Source: Bradyrhizobium sp. 139 (GTDB lineage Bacteria; Pseudomonadota; Alphaproteobacteria; Rhizobiales; Xanthobacteraceae). From it: a stretch of DNA of 59,862 nt. Below the pieces are notes generated by a model, which was not told the DNA's origin, searched no databases, and saw nothing but the letters and a program-made list of their open reading frames with translations. Below, piece after piece: positions 37,014 through 45,915 of this stretch. Position 1 is the first letter of the stretch, and each line of letters begins with the position of its first letter. Both the position numbers and the translations under genes were made by a program. The stretch covers positions 1-59,862 of the forward strand of contig NZ_JADPKS010000026.1 in the NCBI RefSeq assembly GCF_023074175.1, read 5' to 3'.

Positions 37014-37110
37014 TTCCCCGCGAAGGCGGGGAATCCAATACGCCGCAGGCTCTCAGTATCCTCGCACTGTCTCGAAGTACTGGATCGCCCGCCTTCGCGG
37101 ACGATGACTT
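37014..37110. repeat. Extragenic palindromic repeat, copy 2 (ccccgcgaaggcgggg family)
   Basis: The hairpin ccccgcgaaggcgggg lies at 37017-37032. Further on come agtactggat and cgcccgccttcgcggac. The order and centre resemble the 16745-16864 repeat in reverse. It lies directly downstream of the ABC exporter gene end. Confidence 0.6.
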
Positions 37111-37143
37111 TGTGAATGAGGAGGCAGTCCGAACGCCTCCGCC

Positions 37144-38970
37144 TCACGCCCCCTCGAACTGCAACCTCGCCAGCCGCGCATAGAGCCCGTTCGCCGCGAC
37201 CAGTTCGGCATGCGTGCCCTGCTCGACGATCTTGCCCTGGTCCATCACCAGGATGCGGTCGCAGGACAAGACGGTCGCCAGGCGATGCGCGATCACCAGC
37301 GTGGTGCGGTGGCGCATCAGCTCTTCGAGTGCGGTCTGCACCAGCGTCTCGCTTTCGGCATCGAGCGCGGAGGTCGCTTCATCGAGCAGCAGCAGCGGCG
37401 CATCGCGCAGGATCGCCCGCGCGATCGCGATGCGCTGGCGCTGGCCGCCGGACAGCGTCACGCCGCGTTCGCCGAGCGGGCTCTCGAATCCTTCCGGCAG
37501 GCGGCGGATGAACTCGGCGGCGTGCGCGAGGTCTGCGGCGCGCTCGACCTCAGCGTCGGTCGCATCGGGCCGGCCAAAGCGGATATTCTCGCGGGCGCTC
37601 GCGGCAAACACGTTCGATTCCTGCGGCACCAGCGCGATACGGGACCGGAAATCGCGCGGGTCGGCGGATTTGACCGGCGCGCCATCGAGCGAGATCGCAC
37701 CGCCCCGCGGATCGTAGAAGCGCAACAGCAGATGAAAGATCGTGCTCTTGCCGGCGCCGGACGGACCCACGATCGCGACCTTCTCGCCAGGACGCACCGT
37801 GAATGACACCGCGTCGAGCACTTTGACGTCGGGCCGCGCCGGATAGGCGAAGCTGACCTGATCGAAGCCGACCTCGCCGCGTGCCGGCACCGGCAGCGCG
37901 CGCGGCGACGCCGGCGCGGTGATGTCGGGCTGCACATGCAGGATCTCGAACAGGCGCTCGGCAGCGCCGGACGCCGCCGAGACCTCGCCCCAGACCTCGC
38001 TGAGCTGGCCGAGGCCGGCCGCGGCGAAGGCCGCATAGAGCACGAACTGGCCGAGCCGGCCCGGCGTGATGGTGCCGGTCAGCACGTCATGCGAGCCGAT
38101 CCAGAGGATCGCGACCACGCTTGCGAACACGATGAAGATGATGATGGCGGTGAGCACTGCGCGCGCCTGGGTCGAGGTGCGCGCCGCCTCATAGGCCTGC
38201 TCGACCTCGCCGCCGAAACGGTTCGCGGCGAGCCCCTCGCTGGTATAGGCCTGCACGGTGCGGATGGCGCCGACCAGCTCGCCCGCATAGGCCGAAGCCT
38301 CGGCGAGCGTATCCTGCGCATTGCGCGACAACCGCCGCACCCAGCGCCCGAAGGCGACCAGCGGCAGCACGATCAGCGGAATAGCCAGCAGAACGAAGCC
38401 TGACAGCCGCGGGCTGGTGATCACCATCATTGCCGCAGCACCGAAGAACATCATCAGATTGCGCAGCGCGATCGACACGGAGGCGCCGACGGCGGATTTG
38501 ATCTGGGTGGTGTCGGCGGTGAGCCGCGACACCAGCTCGCCGCTGCGCGCGGAATCGAAGAAGGCCGGCGAGAGCGACAGCAGATGGGCGAAGACGTCGC
38601 GCCTGAGATCGGCGACGATGCGCTCGCCGATCGTCATCACGAGGTAATAGCGCGCAGCGCTCGCGAGCGCGAGCACGGCGACGACCGCGATCATCACCGA
38701 GAAATAGCTGTTGATCAGCTCGATGCCCTCAGGCGTCAGGCCGAAATCGATCATCCTGCGCACCGCAACCGGCACCAGCAGCGTGGTCAGTGCGGCGATC
38801 GTGAGTGCGACGAAGGCCAGCGCCGCGCGACCGCGATAGCGCGCGACATAGGGCGCGAGCGCCAGCAGCGGACGCAGCTTCGCCCGGCTTTTCGCCGGCG
38901 CCTCGATCAAATCGGCTTCGATCAAGGGGGCCTCTGCGTGCCCGGTTTCAAGCCGTTCTACTGCGCTCAT
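37144..38970 (-). CDS. MsbA-like ABC exporter (fused membrane and ATPase domains)
   Basis: A 608-residue half-transporter started at [10 protein letters not shown]. The longer frame to 39066 adds unlikely sequence. The N-terminal six-helix domain spans about residues 35-330. The ATPase domain has Walker [10 protein letters not shown] (about 405), a Q-loop (LVPQESNVF), signature [14 protein letters not shown] (about 515), Walker [13 protein letters not shown] (about 535) and the H-loop VIAHRL. It would work as a homodimer exporting lipid or drug. The substrate cannot be told from sequence. Confidence 0.93.
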   Translation of the reverse strand: MSAVERLETGHAEAPLIEADLIEAPAKSRAKLRPLLALAPYVARYRGRAALAFVALTIAALTTLLVPVAVRRMIDFGLTPEGIELINSYFSVMIAVVAVLALASAARYYLVMTIGERIVADLRRDVFAHLLSLSPAFFDSARSGELVSRLTADTTQIKSAVGASVSIALRNLMMFFGAAAMMVITSPRLSGFVLLAIPLIVLPLVAFGRWVRRLSRNAQDTLAEASAYAGELVGAIRTVQAYTSEGLAANRFGGEVEQAYEAARTSTQARAVLTAIIIFIVFASVVAILWIGSHDVLTGTITPGRLGQFVLYAAFAAAGLGQLSEVWGEVSAASGAAERLFEILHVQPDITAPASPRALPVPARGEVGFDQVSFAYPARPDVKVLDAVSFTVRPGEKVAIVGPSGAGKSTIFHLLLRFYDPRGGAISLDGAPVKSADPRDFRSRIALVPQESNVFAASARENIRFGRPDATDAEVERAADLAHAAEFIRRLPEGFESPLGERGVTLSGGQRQRIAIARAILRDAPLLLLDEATSALDAESETLVQTALEELMRHRTTLVIAHRLATVLSCDRILVMDQGKIVEQGTHAELVAANGLYARLARLQFEGA

Positions 38971-39193
38971 GAGATCCGACCAAAAGAGAGGAGTCCGCTC
39001 CAAATAGGCCGGGTGAGCGGGAGTGGCAAATCCGGGATGTCCCTCAGGTGACAGCCCGGTTCTCAAAGGACTCCCAAGGGCCTACCAAGGCCTTGCAATG
39101 GCTTGTTTTACAGGGCCCCGTGGGGTATAGAGCCGGCCAAATCCGTCATTCGATAGCCACCCAAGTGAGGCGCCGGGGCGCCGAGGAATTGCC

Positions 39194-39421
39194 ATGAAAG
39201 CCGAAATTCACCCGAATTATCATACGATTAAGGTCGTGATGACCGATGGAACCGAGTACCTGACTCGCTCGACCTGGGGCAAGGAAGGCGACACGCTGAA
39301 CCTCGACATCGACCCGAAGTCGCATCCGGCCTGGACCGGCGGCAACGCCCAGCTGATGGATCGCGGCGGCCGCGTCTCGCGCTTCCAGAAGAAGTTTTCG
39401 GGCTTCCTCAAAAAGGATTGA
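39194..39421 (+). CDS. rpmE: 50S ribosomal protein L31
   Basis: A 75-residue L31 that begins [20 protein letters not shown]. The zinc-binding cysteines of the C+ form are absent (no CxxC), so this is a C- type L31. The family marks [17 protein letters not shown] and the FQKKF segment are present. A strong terminator follows 22 bases after the stop, so it is probably a single-gene unit with a promoter in the 223 bases upstream. Confidence 0.95.
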   Translation: MKAEIHPNYHTIKVVMTDGTEYLTRSTWGKEGDTLNLDIDPKSHPAWTGGNAQLMDRGGRVSRFQKKFSGFLKKD

Positions 39422-39443
39422 TCCGGCCGCAAGGCTGGACACG

Positions 39444-39480
39444 AAAAACGCCCCCGGAGAGCCGGGGGCGTTTTTGTTTT
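39444..39480 (+). terminator. Rho-independent terminator of rpmE
   Basis: A perfect 14-base-pair stem, aaaaacgcccccgg (39444-39457) and ccgggggcgttttt (39462-39475), with a four-base loop agag and a T-rich tail tttttgtttt. A textbook intrinsic terminator and the clearest in the window. Confidence 0.93.
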
Positions 39481-39497
39481 GGGCGACGGTCTGGTCT

Positions 39498-39630
39498 CAA
39501 CCTGTCATCCTGAGGTGCGAGCCATGCGACGCAAAGCGTCGCGTGGGGAGCCTCGAAGGATGAACGGCCAAGCAGCAGCCGGGCCGTCGCCCTTCGAGGC
39601 TCGCCGAAGAGGCGAGCACCTCAGGGTGAC
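39498..39630. repeat. Extragenic palindrome (catcctgaggtgcgagc family)
   Basis: The arms tcatcctgaggtgcgagc and gcgagcacctcagggtga enclose inner complementary blocks agcctcgaaggat and cccttcgaggctcgcc. The outer arms start near 39505 and end near 39632. This is a long foldable repeat between rpmE and rcdA with no coding potential. Confidence 0.75.
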
Positions 39631-39647
39631 GGTTCGACATCAAGTGC

Positions 39648-39674
39648 GCGGATTGGAAGTGCGCGGATTGGACC
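39648..39674. repeat. 13-base tandem duplication at the 3' end of rcdA
   Basis: The unit agtgcgcggattgg occurs twice back to back just past the rcdA stop codon, which suggests a recent slippage duplication. It is noncoding on the plus strand. Confidence 0.6.
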
Positions 39675-40184
39675 TTACCGCTCGAACGCCGCCTTCAGCG
39701 CGTTGAGCTGCGGCACCAGCGGGTTGCCGATCGCGGCGTGTTCGGCCGGCGGGGTGTGAATGGTGGTGTCCAGACGGCGCACGCGGGTCTGAAGGCTCAT
39801 CGAGCGATGGATCAGGTCCTGGAGCTGCGACGGCAGCTTCTCGATGCTGTCGGTGGAGCCGGGATCGGCGGCGGAGAGCTTGACCTTGGTCTTTTCGCGG
39901 CTGGCCTGGCCCAGCGTCATCTCGCCTTCCTTCACCGCGCGGTGCAGCAGCAGCCACGAAGCAAGCTGCATCAGGCGGGTGGTCAGGCGCATGCTCTCGG
40001 TCGCATAGGTGAGGCTGACGGCGCGATCGAGCGCCTTGGCCTCGGTGCGGCCGGCGCCATCGAGATAGGCGGCGGTCTCTTCGACCAGGTCCATGCCCTC
40101 GCGGAACAGGACGCCGAACGCCGCAGAATTGGTGAACCGCTCGCTGAGTTGAACGAGAGCACCTTCGGCTTGCAAACGTTCCAT
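39675..40184 (-). CDS. RcdA/DUF1465 family protein (CtrA degradation adaptor family)
   Basis: A 169-residue helical protein with LVQLSERFTNSAAFGVLFREG near the N-terminus and SLTYATESMRLTTRLMQLASW (about residues 57-77). These match the DUF1465 family, to which Caulobacter RcdA belongs. RcdA is an adaptor that helps ClpXP degrade the cell-cycle regulator CtrA. The C-terminal region is variable. The family call is fairly sure. The cell-cycle role here follows from homology only. Confidence 0.85.
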   Translation of the reverse strand: MERLQAEGALVQLSERFTNSAAFGVLFREGMDLVEETAAYLDGAGRTEAKALDRAVSLTYATESMRLTTRLMQLASWLLLHRAVKEGEMTLGQASREKTKVKLSAADPGSTDSIEKLPSQLQDLIHRSMSLQTRVRRLDTTIHTPPAEHAAIGNPLVPQLNALKAAFER

Positions 40185-40362
40185 GGTTAACGCCCCTTAC
40201 GCAACTGTTTGACTGTCCGGCTTTGGCGCCGGCTTATGATGAACAAATCATTGCGCGGGCCGGACGCCGAGTCCAGCGACAAGCGCGGATATGGTTTCCG
40301 CCGTTTTTTGCTCGGAATTCAACCGGCGCCAAAGCGCGCGCGGCGCGCTTTAGCTTGTTGTT

Positions 40363-40411
40363 TGAGCATGATCTTATCGGAAAACCGCTTCACACTTTTC
40401 CAGATCATGCT
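40363..40411. repeat. Widespread rhizobial repeat (gagcatgatc...gatcatgc)
   Basis: An inverted repeat, agcatgatct and cagatcatgct, around gaaaaccgcttcacacttttcc. This sequence type is common in Bradyrhizobium and Rhodopseudomonas intergenic DNA, from memory. It lies in the 635-base gap 40185-40819 that otherwise holds a terminator and another repeat but no gene. Confidence 0.75.
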
Positions 40412-40415
40412 GACG

Positions 40416-40455
40416 CAAAAAAGCAAAAAAGAGCCGCCGGAAGACCGGCGGCTTT
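40416..40455 (-). terminator. Rho-independent terminator for the minus-strand DUF1192 transcript
   Basis: The stem gccgccgg (40433-40440) and ccggcggc (40445-40452) has loop aaga. On the minus strand it is followed by tcttttttgctttttt (complement of 40416-40432), a good intrinsic terminator for transcripts from the DUF1192 gene at 40820-41011. Confidence 0.7.
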
Positions 40456-40634
40456 GAAAGTTGATAACAGGGAGGCGTCAAACAGAGTGGACAGGAGCCA
40501 CTCGGTGTCCAAACAAGGACAGTTCCAGTCATAAACCCGAAAGCTTAATATGGAGTAAACGAGCCAATTTTTTGAGAGTTCGTTAGCCATGTCGGTCAGT
40601 GGCCGAGTGCGTTGCGGAACAATCTCTCGACCGG

Positions 40635-40797
40635 TCGCCCCGCGAAGGCGGGGGCCCATAACCACAGGGAGAAGTTGTTGCACGAACCGGTAACTCCGAG
40701 TCATCGCCAAACAGCTTCTTGTGGGTCCCGGATCAGCGCTCCGCCCTCGACAACGCTGCGCGTTGCCGAGAGCTACGCTTGTCCGGGAAGACAGCTA
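40635..40797. repeat. Extragenic repeat (cccataaccacaggga family), copy 1
   Basis: About 160 bases. The left block has gcgggggcccataaccacagg, the right block gtgggtcccggatcagcgct and gcttgtccgggaag. Related copies lie at 55090-55249 and 56966-57122, where the left block reads gatccgggacccatagcca or a near variant. Confidence 0.65.
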
Positions 40798-40819
40798 TGA
40801 CGACAGCTATTGTGTGGCC

Positions 40820-41011
40820 CTATGACTTGAACACACTGTTCGCCGCGTCGCGCGAGGCGCGCTTCTTGGTGGCGGCTTCCTCCAGTCTTGCGATCTCGGT
40901 GTTCAGCAGCGCGACGCGCTCGGTCAGTTCCTCGACCGACAACAGTGAGAGATCCTGTCCGATTTCGTGGGTGACCTTCTTACGCGGGCGGTCGTCGTCT
41001 TCCATCGCCAT
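40820..41011 (-). CDS. DUF1192 family small protein
   Basis: A 63-residue protein started at MAMEDDDRPRKKVTHE. A start two codons later is possible, and the longer frame to 41065 lacks support. LLSVEELTERVALLNTEIAR matches the DUF1192 family, common in alphaproteobacteria: an acidic N-terminus followed by a short amphipathic coiled coil. The function is unknown. It is divergent from the quinone oxidoreductase gene and is followed by an intrinsic terminator. Confidence 0.82.
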   Translation of the reverse strand: MAMEDDDRPRKKVTHEIGQDLSLLSVEELTERVALLNTEIARLEEAATKKRASRDAANSVFKS

Positions 41012-41121
41012 CCTTGTTCCTCCTGCGTTCGCGCGGCGAGCCAAGCCGAGGTTGCCAGCCTGCACTGTGCTGGCTAATCAAAGGCCTCGTTTTATCCCGC
41101 ACCTTTGCTCAAGGACACATC

Positions 41122-42120
41122 ATGGACAAGCTGCCCGCGCAAATGACCGTGGTCGCCATCTCCAAGCCCGGTGGACCGGAGGTGCTGGTGCCGGAACAAC
41201 GCACCCTGCCGCAGCCAGGCCCCGACGAGATCCTGGTCAAGGTGCAGGCCGCCGGCGTCAACCGGCCCGACGTCGCGCAGCGCTCCGGCGCCTATCCACC
41301 GCCGCCCGGCGCCAGCGATCTGCCAGGCCTGGAGATCGCGGGCGAAGTGGTGGCGGTCGGCAGCAATGCCAAGCGGCACAAGGTCGGTGACATCGTGATG
41401 TCGCTGGTCGCCGGTGGTGGCTATGCCCAGTACTGCATCGCCCAGGACGCCCAGGCGATGAGCGTGCCGCCGGCATTGTCGATCAAGGAAGCGGGCGCGC
41501 TGCCGGAAACCCTGATGACGGTCTGGCACAATGTGTTCGAGCGCGGCGGCCTCAAGGCCGGCGAGACGCTGCTGATCCATGGCGGCTCCTCCGGCATCGG
41601 CACCATGGCGATCCAGCTTGCGAAAGCGTTCGGCGCGAAGGTGATCGTCACCGTGGGATCGCAGGACAAGATCGACGCCTGCCTCAAGCTCGGGGCCGAC
41701 CGCGCCATCAATTACAAGACCGAAGACTTCGTCGCCGTGGTCAAGGCCGAGACGAACAATGCCGGCGCCGATCTCATCCTCGACATGGTCGCCGGCGACT
41801 ATGTCGACCGCAACTATGATGCCGCCGCGGTCGACGGCCGCATCGTGCAGATCGCAACTCTCAACGGCCCCAAGGTCAGCGTCAACATCGCCAAGGTGAT
41901 GGTGAAACGCCTCACCCATACCGGCTCGACGCTGCGCCCCCGTACTAATGCGGACAAGGCGGCAATGGTGGCCGCGATCGAGGCGAAAGTGATGCCGCTG
42001 TTGCGCGAAGGCCGCGTCAAGCCGCTGATGGACAGCACTTTCCCGCTGGAAAAGGCATCCGATGCACACCGGCGGATGGAGACCTCGGCACATATTGGCA
42101 AAATTGTGTTGGAGGTCTAG
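41122..42120 (+). CDS. NAD(P)H quinone oxidoreductase (zinc-free MDR, PIG3-like)
   Basis: A 332-residue medium-chain reductase started at MDKLPAQMTVVAISKPGGP. The longer frame to 41014 lies over the divergent promoter region. It has GVNRPDVAQRSGAYPPPPGA near residue 50, a GLEIAGEVVAVG strand, and the nucleotide motif LIHGGSSGIGTMAIQLAKAFG (about 148-168). There are no zinc-ligand cysteines, so it belongs to the quinone oxidoreductase branch that uses NADPH. It is close to the TIGR02824 (PIG3) type. Confidence 0.93.
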   Translation: MDKLPAQMTVVAISKPGGPEVLVPEQRTLPQPGPDEILVKVQAAGVNRPDVAQRSGAYPPPPGASDLPGLEIAGEVVAVGSNAKRHKVGDIVMSLVAGGGYAQYCIAQDAQAMSVPPALSIKEAGALPETLMTVWHNVFERGGLKAGETLLIHGGSSGIGTMAIQLAKAFGAKVIVTVGSQDKIDACLKLGADRAINYKTEDFVAVVKAETNNAGADLILDMVAGDYVDRNYDAAAVDGRIVQIATLNGPKVSVNIAKVMVKRLTHTGSTLRPRTNADKAAMVAAIEAKVMPLLREGRVKPLMDSTFPLEKASDAHRRMETSAHIGKIVLEV

Positions 42121-42260
42121 GCCAACGGCCCACAGGGCAAGGCGGAAACCCTTTGATTTTCCTCGCTTTCGTGGCATCTATCGCGACGCACCGAACCATC
42201 TTGTTCCGTTCGGAAAACGCCCTGCACTGAAGAGTTTGCGTCGAACGCGGAGAACCGACC

Positions 42261-45137
42261 TTGCGTCTGATCAGGTGCCTCGCGCCCATAGCGCTGGGCC
42301 TCATGATTCTCGCCGCCGCGTTCCCGGCGCGCGCGCTCGACGCTGTCAGCGTCCGCGGCGATGCGCCCGCGATCGACCTCACCGGCGTGCTCGAGCATCA
42401 GCGCAGTGACGCCGACCGCATCCAGGTCTCCACCGCGCCCGGCACCGACGGCATCGTCCGCCGCATCGAGGTGCGCGCCCGCGAAGGCGGCCAGAACTGG
42501 GTGGTGTTCGCGCTCGCCAACAACACCGACGACCAGCTCGACCGCCTGATCGTCGCCCCGCATTACCGCATCGTCTCGTCGGGCTTGCTGTGGCCCGACC
42601 TCGGGCTGTCGCGCATCGCAACCATCACGCCCTCGACCGGCGACCGGCCGGAACGGCAGGAAAGCCCGACCGCCGACGTCTTCCGCATCACGCTCGACCC
42701 CGGCGCCGTCATCACCTTCGTCGCGGAACTGCGCACCGACAAGCTGCCGCAGCTCTATCTGTGGGAGCCGGAATCTTACAAGGACAAGGTCAACTCGTTC
42801 ACGCTGTACCAGGGCATCGTGATCGGCATCTCCGGCCTGCTTGCGCTGGTGCTGACCATCCTGTTCGTTGTGAAGGGCAGCATCATGTTCCCGGCCGCTG
42901 CGGCGCTGGCCTGGGCGGTGCTGGTCTATATCGGCGTCGATTTCGGCTTCTGGGGCAAGGTGCTCGACATGTCGAACAACGCCGAGCGCATCTGGCGCGC
43001 GGCGGGCGAAGCGATCCTGGCGGCAACGCTGCTGGTGTTCCTGTTCGCCTATCTCAACCTCAGTCGATGGCACGTGCGCTATTCGCACATCACCGTGGGC
43101 TGGCTCGTGTTCCTGGGCTCCCTCGTTGCGCTGGCCCTGTTCGACCCGGCTGTGGCGTCCGGCATCGCGCGGATCTCGCTGGTGCTGATCGCCTTCGCCG
43201 GCTTCGCCCTGATCGTCTATCTCTCCACCCATGGCTTCGACCGCGCGGTGCTGCTGATTCCGACCTGGTTCCTGCTCGTGGTGTGGGTGGTCGCCGCCGG
43301 CATGACGGTTGCGGGCTCCGTCACCAACGACATCGTCGGCCCGGCGCTGCTCGGCGGCCTCGTGCTGATCGTGATGCTGATCGGCTTCACGGTGATGCAG
43401 CACGCCTTTGCCGGCGGCGGCGCCACCACCGGCGTCGTCTCCGACATCGAGCGGCGGGCGCTGGCGCTGGCCGGCTCCGGCGATTTGATCTGGGATTGGG
43501 ACGTCTCCGCCGACAAGGTGTTCACCAGCCCCGAGACCGAAGCGCTGCTGGGGCTGAAGCGCGGCACGCTGGAAGGCCCCGCGGCATCGTGGCTCGAAGT
43601 GCTGCATCCGCTCGACCAGGACCGTTTCCGCGCCGCGCTCGACAGCGTGCTCGACCAGCGCCGCGGCCGCCTGGTGCAGGATTTTCGCCTGCGCACGCCG
43701 GACGGACACTTCATGTGGTTCGCGCTCAAGGCGCGCCCGGTGGTCGGCTCGGACGGCGAGGTCTCGCGCGTCGTCGGCACGCTCACCGACGTCACCGAGC
43801 TGCGCAACGCCGAGGAGCGTCTGCTGCACGATTCCGTGCATGACAACCTCACCGGCCTGCCCAACCGCAAGCTGTTCATGGACCGGTTAAGTGCGGTCGC
43901 GCATTTCGCCAAGACCATGCCGACGCTGCGGCCGACGCTGATGGTGATCGACCTCGACCGGTTCAAGCAGGTCAACGATTCCGTCGGCATCGCGGTCGGC
44001 GATTCGATCCTGCTGACGCTGGCCCGCCGTCTCACCCGCATCCTGAAGCCGCAGGACACGCTGGCGCGGCTTGCCGGCGACCAGTTCGGCCTGATCCTGC
44101 TCTCGGAGCAGGATCCAGCGCGGATCACCAATTTCGCCGAGACCATTCGCAAGACCATCCGCGCGCCGATCGCCTTCAACGAGCGCGAGATTTTTCTCAC
44201 CGCCTCGATCGGGCTCGCGCTCTCCGATCCGCAAACCCAATTGACGGACGAGATCATCAAGGACGCCGAGCTGGCGATGTATCATTCCAAGCGCATCGGC
44301 GGCGACCGCATCGACGTCTACAAGCCCGCCATGCGCGCGCGAAAAACCGACCGCCTGACGCTGGAGAGCGAACTGCGCCGCGCCATCGAGCGGCAGGAGC
44401 TCACGATCCTGTACCAGCCGATCGTGCGGCTGGAAGACCGCTCCGTCGCCGGCTTCGAGGCGCTGGTGCGCTGGGATCATCCCAAGCTCGGGCGCATGGC
44501 GCCGTCGGAATTCATCACCATTGCCGAAGAGACCGGGCTGATCATCGACCTCGGCATGTTCGTGCTCGATCAGACCGCCAAGCAGCTCTCGATCTGGCAG
44601 CGCGCGATGCGCTCGCGCGAGCCGATCTTCGCCTCCGTCAACGTCTCCTCGCGGCAATTGCTGCGCCACGATTTGATCCACGACATCCGCACCGTGCTGT
44701 CGCGCTCCTCGGTCGCGCGCGGCACGCTCAAGCTTGAGCTGACGGAATCGCTGGTGATGGAGAACCCGGAGCACGCAGCCCAGATGCTGACGCGGATCCG
44801 CGAGCTCGGCACCGGCCTGTCGCTCGACGATTTCGGCACCGGCCATTCCTCGCTGGCCTATCTTCAGCGCTTCCCGTTCGACACCATCAAGATCGACCAG
44901 TCCTTCGTGCGCACCACCAATCGCGGCACCCGGCCGGTGATCCTGAAGTCGATCATCGCGCTCGCGCATGATCTCGGCATGGACGTCGTCGCGGAAGGCG
45001 CCGAGACCGATTCCGACGCGGTCGAGCTCTACCAGATGGGCTGCGAATACGCCCAGGGCTTCGCGTTCGGCGAACCGATGGATGCCGATGCGGCGATGCG
45101 GCTGCTCACGGAAGTGCGGCTGGAAGCGGCGAGCTGA
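42261..45137 (+). CDS. Membrane GGDEF-EAL phosphodiesterase with degenerate GGDEF (TTG start)
   Basis: A 958-residue protein. The TTG start at 42261 follows ggagaaccgacc, and a signal peptide ends near ARALD. A periplasmic domain (about 30-170) resembles the 7TMR-DISM extracellular type, and seven or so membrane helices lie at about 180-390. A PAS domain with PAC tail spans about 400-520. The GGDEF domain carries AGDQF at 605-609 instead of GGDEF. The EAL domain at about 710-950 is intact (GFEALVRWDHP with E733, LDDFGTGHSS). It is likely a c-di-GMP phosphodiesterase whose GGDEF domain is regulatory. Confidence 0.92.
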   Translation: MRLIRCLAPIALGLMILAAAFPARALDAVSVRGDAPAIDLTGVLEHQRSDADRIQVSTAPGTDGIVRRIEVRAREGGQNWVVFALANNTDDQLDRLIVAPHYRIVSSGLLWPDLGLSRIATITPSTGDRPERQESPTADVFRITLDPGAVITFVAELRTDKLPQLYLWEPESYKDKVNSFTLYQGIVIGISGLLALVLTILFVVKGSIMFPAAAALAWAVLVYIGVDFGFWGKVLDMSNNAERIWRAAGEAILAATLLVFLFAYLNLSRWHVRYSHITVGWLVFLGSLVALALFDPAVASGIARISLVLIAFAGFALIVYLSTHGFDRAVLLIPTWFLLVVWVVAAGMTVAGSVTNDIVGPALLGGLVLIVMLIGFTVMQHAFAGGGATTGVVSDIERRALALAGSGDLIWDWDVSADKVFTSPETEALLGLKRGTLEGPAASWLEVLHPLDQDRFRAALDSVLDQRRGRLVQDFRLRTPDGHFMWFALKARPVVGSDGEVSRVVGTLTDVTELRNAEERLLHDSVHDNLTGLPNRKLFMDRLSAVAHFAKTMPTLRPTLMVIDLDRFKQVNDSVGIAVGDSILLTLARRLTRILKPQDTLARLAGDQFGLILLSEQDPARITNFAETIRKTIRAPIAFNEREIFLTASIGLALSDPQTQLTDEIIKDAELAMYHSKRIGGDRIDVYKPAMRARKTDRLTLESELRRAIERQELTILYQPIVRLEDRSVAGFEALVRWDHPKLGRMAPSEFITIAEETGLIIDLGMFVLDQTAKQLSIWQRAMRSREPIFASVNVSSRQLLRHDLIHDIRTVLSRSSVARGTLKLELTESLVMENPEHAAQMLTRIRELGTGLSLDDFGTGHSSLAYLQRFPFDTIKIDQSFVRTTNRGTRPVILKSIIALAHDLGMDVVAEGAETDSDAVELYQMGCEYAQGFAFGEPMDADAAMRLLTEVRLEAAS

Positions 45138-45154
45138 TCTCAACCCGCGGACGC

Positions 45155-45302
45155 TCTTCCCTTCTCCCCTTGTGGGAGAAGGTGGCGCGAAGCGCCGGAT
45201 GAGGGGTTTGTCTCGGCAGACTCCGGTCGACAGCTTAACGCGCGGAGAGAACCCCTCACCCGTCTCGCCGCTATGCGGCGAGCCACCCTCTCCCACAAGG
45301 GG
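45155..45302. repeat. Extragenic palindrome (ccccttgtgggagaagg family), target of the MITE
   Basis: The arms ccccttgtgggagaaggtggc (cut here to its first 20 bases) and its near-complement gccaccctctcccacaaggg frame an inner atgaggggtt/aacccctcac pair. The right arm is interrupted by the MITE at 45303-45460 and continues after it at 45461. Confidence 0.75.
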
Positions 45303-45460
45303 CTAAGGCATGCACACATCTCAAAAATGGAATCTAATACAGGGACTTAGATGACCCCGGATTTCGGAACCGCCCAAAGAGCGGTCGGTCAGCTATCTTG
45401 AAAAGACTCGCGCTTTCTATGGGTGCTGACCAACGACCGAAAGATGTGTGCACGCCTTAG
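45303..45460. mobile_element. 158-bp MITE with 19-bp terminal inverted repeats and 11-bp target duplication
   Basis: The left end ctaaggcatgcacacatct (45303-45321) and the complement of the right end (45442-45460) match at 18 of 19 bases. The flanking cccacaagggg occurs at 45292-45302 and again at 45461-45471, an 11-base target-site duplication of the host repeat. The interior has no ORF. The size, inverted ends and duplication define a non-autonomous element. Target duplications of 10-12 bases are typical of IS4/IS231-type transposases, so such an enzyme may move it. Confidence 0.85.
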
Positions 45461-45498
45461 CCCACAAGGGGAGAGGGGAACAGCATGCCTCACCGACA

Positions 45499-45762
45499 TC
45501 AACGCCGCCGCTCGCTCTTCCGCTTTGTGAACCGCACGCTCTGGCCGTCCGGCATCCGCGTCGCCACAAAGCCCGCCGCGAGGCAGGCCTCGCGCTGCGG
45601 CATCTGAATGTCGGGGCTGCGCAGGCTGTCCCACCATGAGGCGCGATTCGCCGCGCGCGGCAGCGCCGTGCCGATGATCTCTTCGATCTGCTCGAAGCTC
45701 AGCACGAATTCCGCCTGCTTCTGCCGCATCAGATAATCGCGCAACGCGTCGTATTCGTTCAC
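45499..45762 (-). CDS. Small DUF7662-like protein (GTG start)
   Basis: An 87-residue protein started at the GTG of VNEYDALRDYLMRQKQ, with gagaggacgat just upstream. A TTG eight codons earlier is the alternative. The sequence VLSFEQIEEIIGTALPRAA and RASWWDS recalls a small family that I remember as DUF7662, found near restriction or stress genes. The identification is from memory. The C-terminus is very basic (FTKRKSERRR), so nucleic-acid binding is possible. The MITE lies 39 bases past its stop. Confidence 0.7.
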   Translation of the reverse strand: MNEYDALRDYLMRQKQAEFVLSFEQIEEIIGTALPRAANRASWWDSLRSPDIQMPQREACLAAGFVATRMPDGQSVRFTKRKSERRR

Positions 45763-45915
45763 ATCGTCCTCTCGTCCGAAGCCCAAATCTGCTCACATGA
45801 GGCTGCTCAAAACCGGCAGCTCTATAAACCATTTCTTAACTCATTGCGGCAACGCCGTCCCGGCTTAAACACTACTCAAGTTTTCGGGCGCATCCACTCA
45901 TGTCGGGAGCTAGCC

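Noticed and set aside
40209..40534. Short plus-strand ORFs between rcdA and DUF1192
   Set aside because: They run through the gagcatgatc repeat and a terminator hairpin and have no protein character.
42117..43841. Minus-strand open frame of 574 codons opposite the GGDEF-EAL gene
   Set aside because: Antisense shadow with a Gln/His/Arg-rich product and no motifs.
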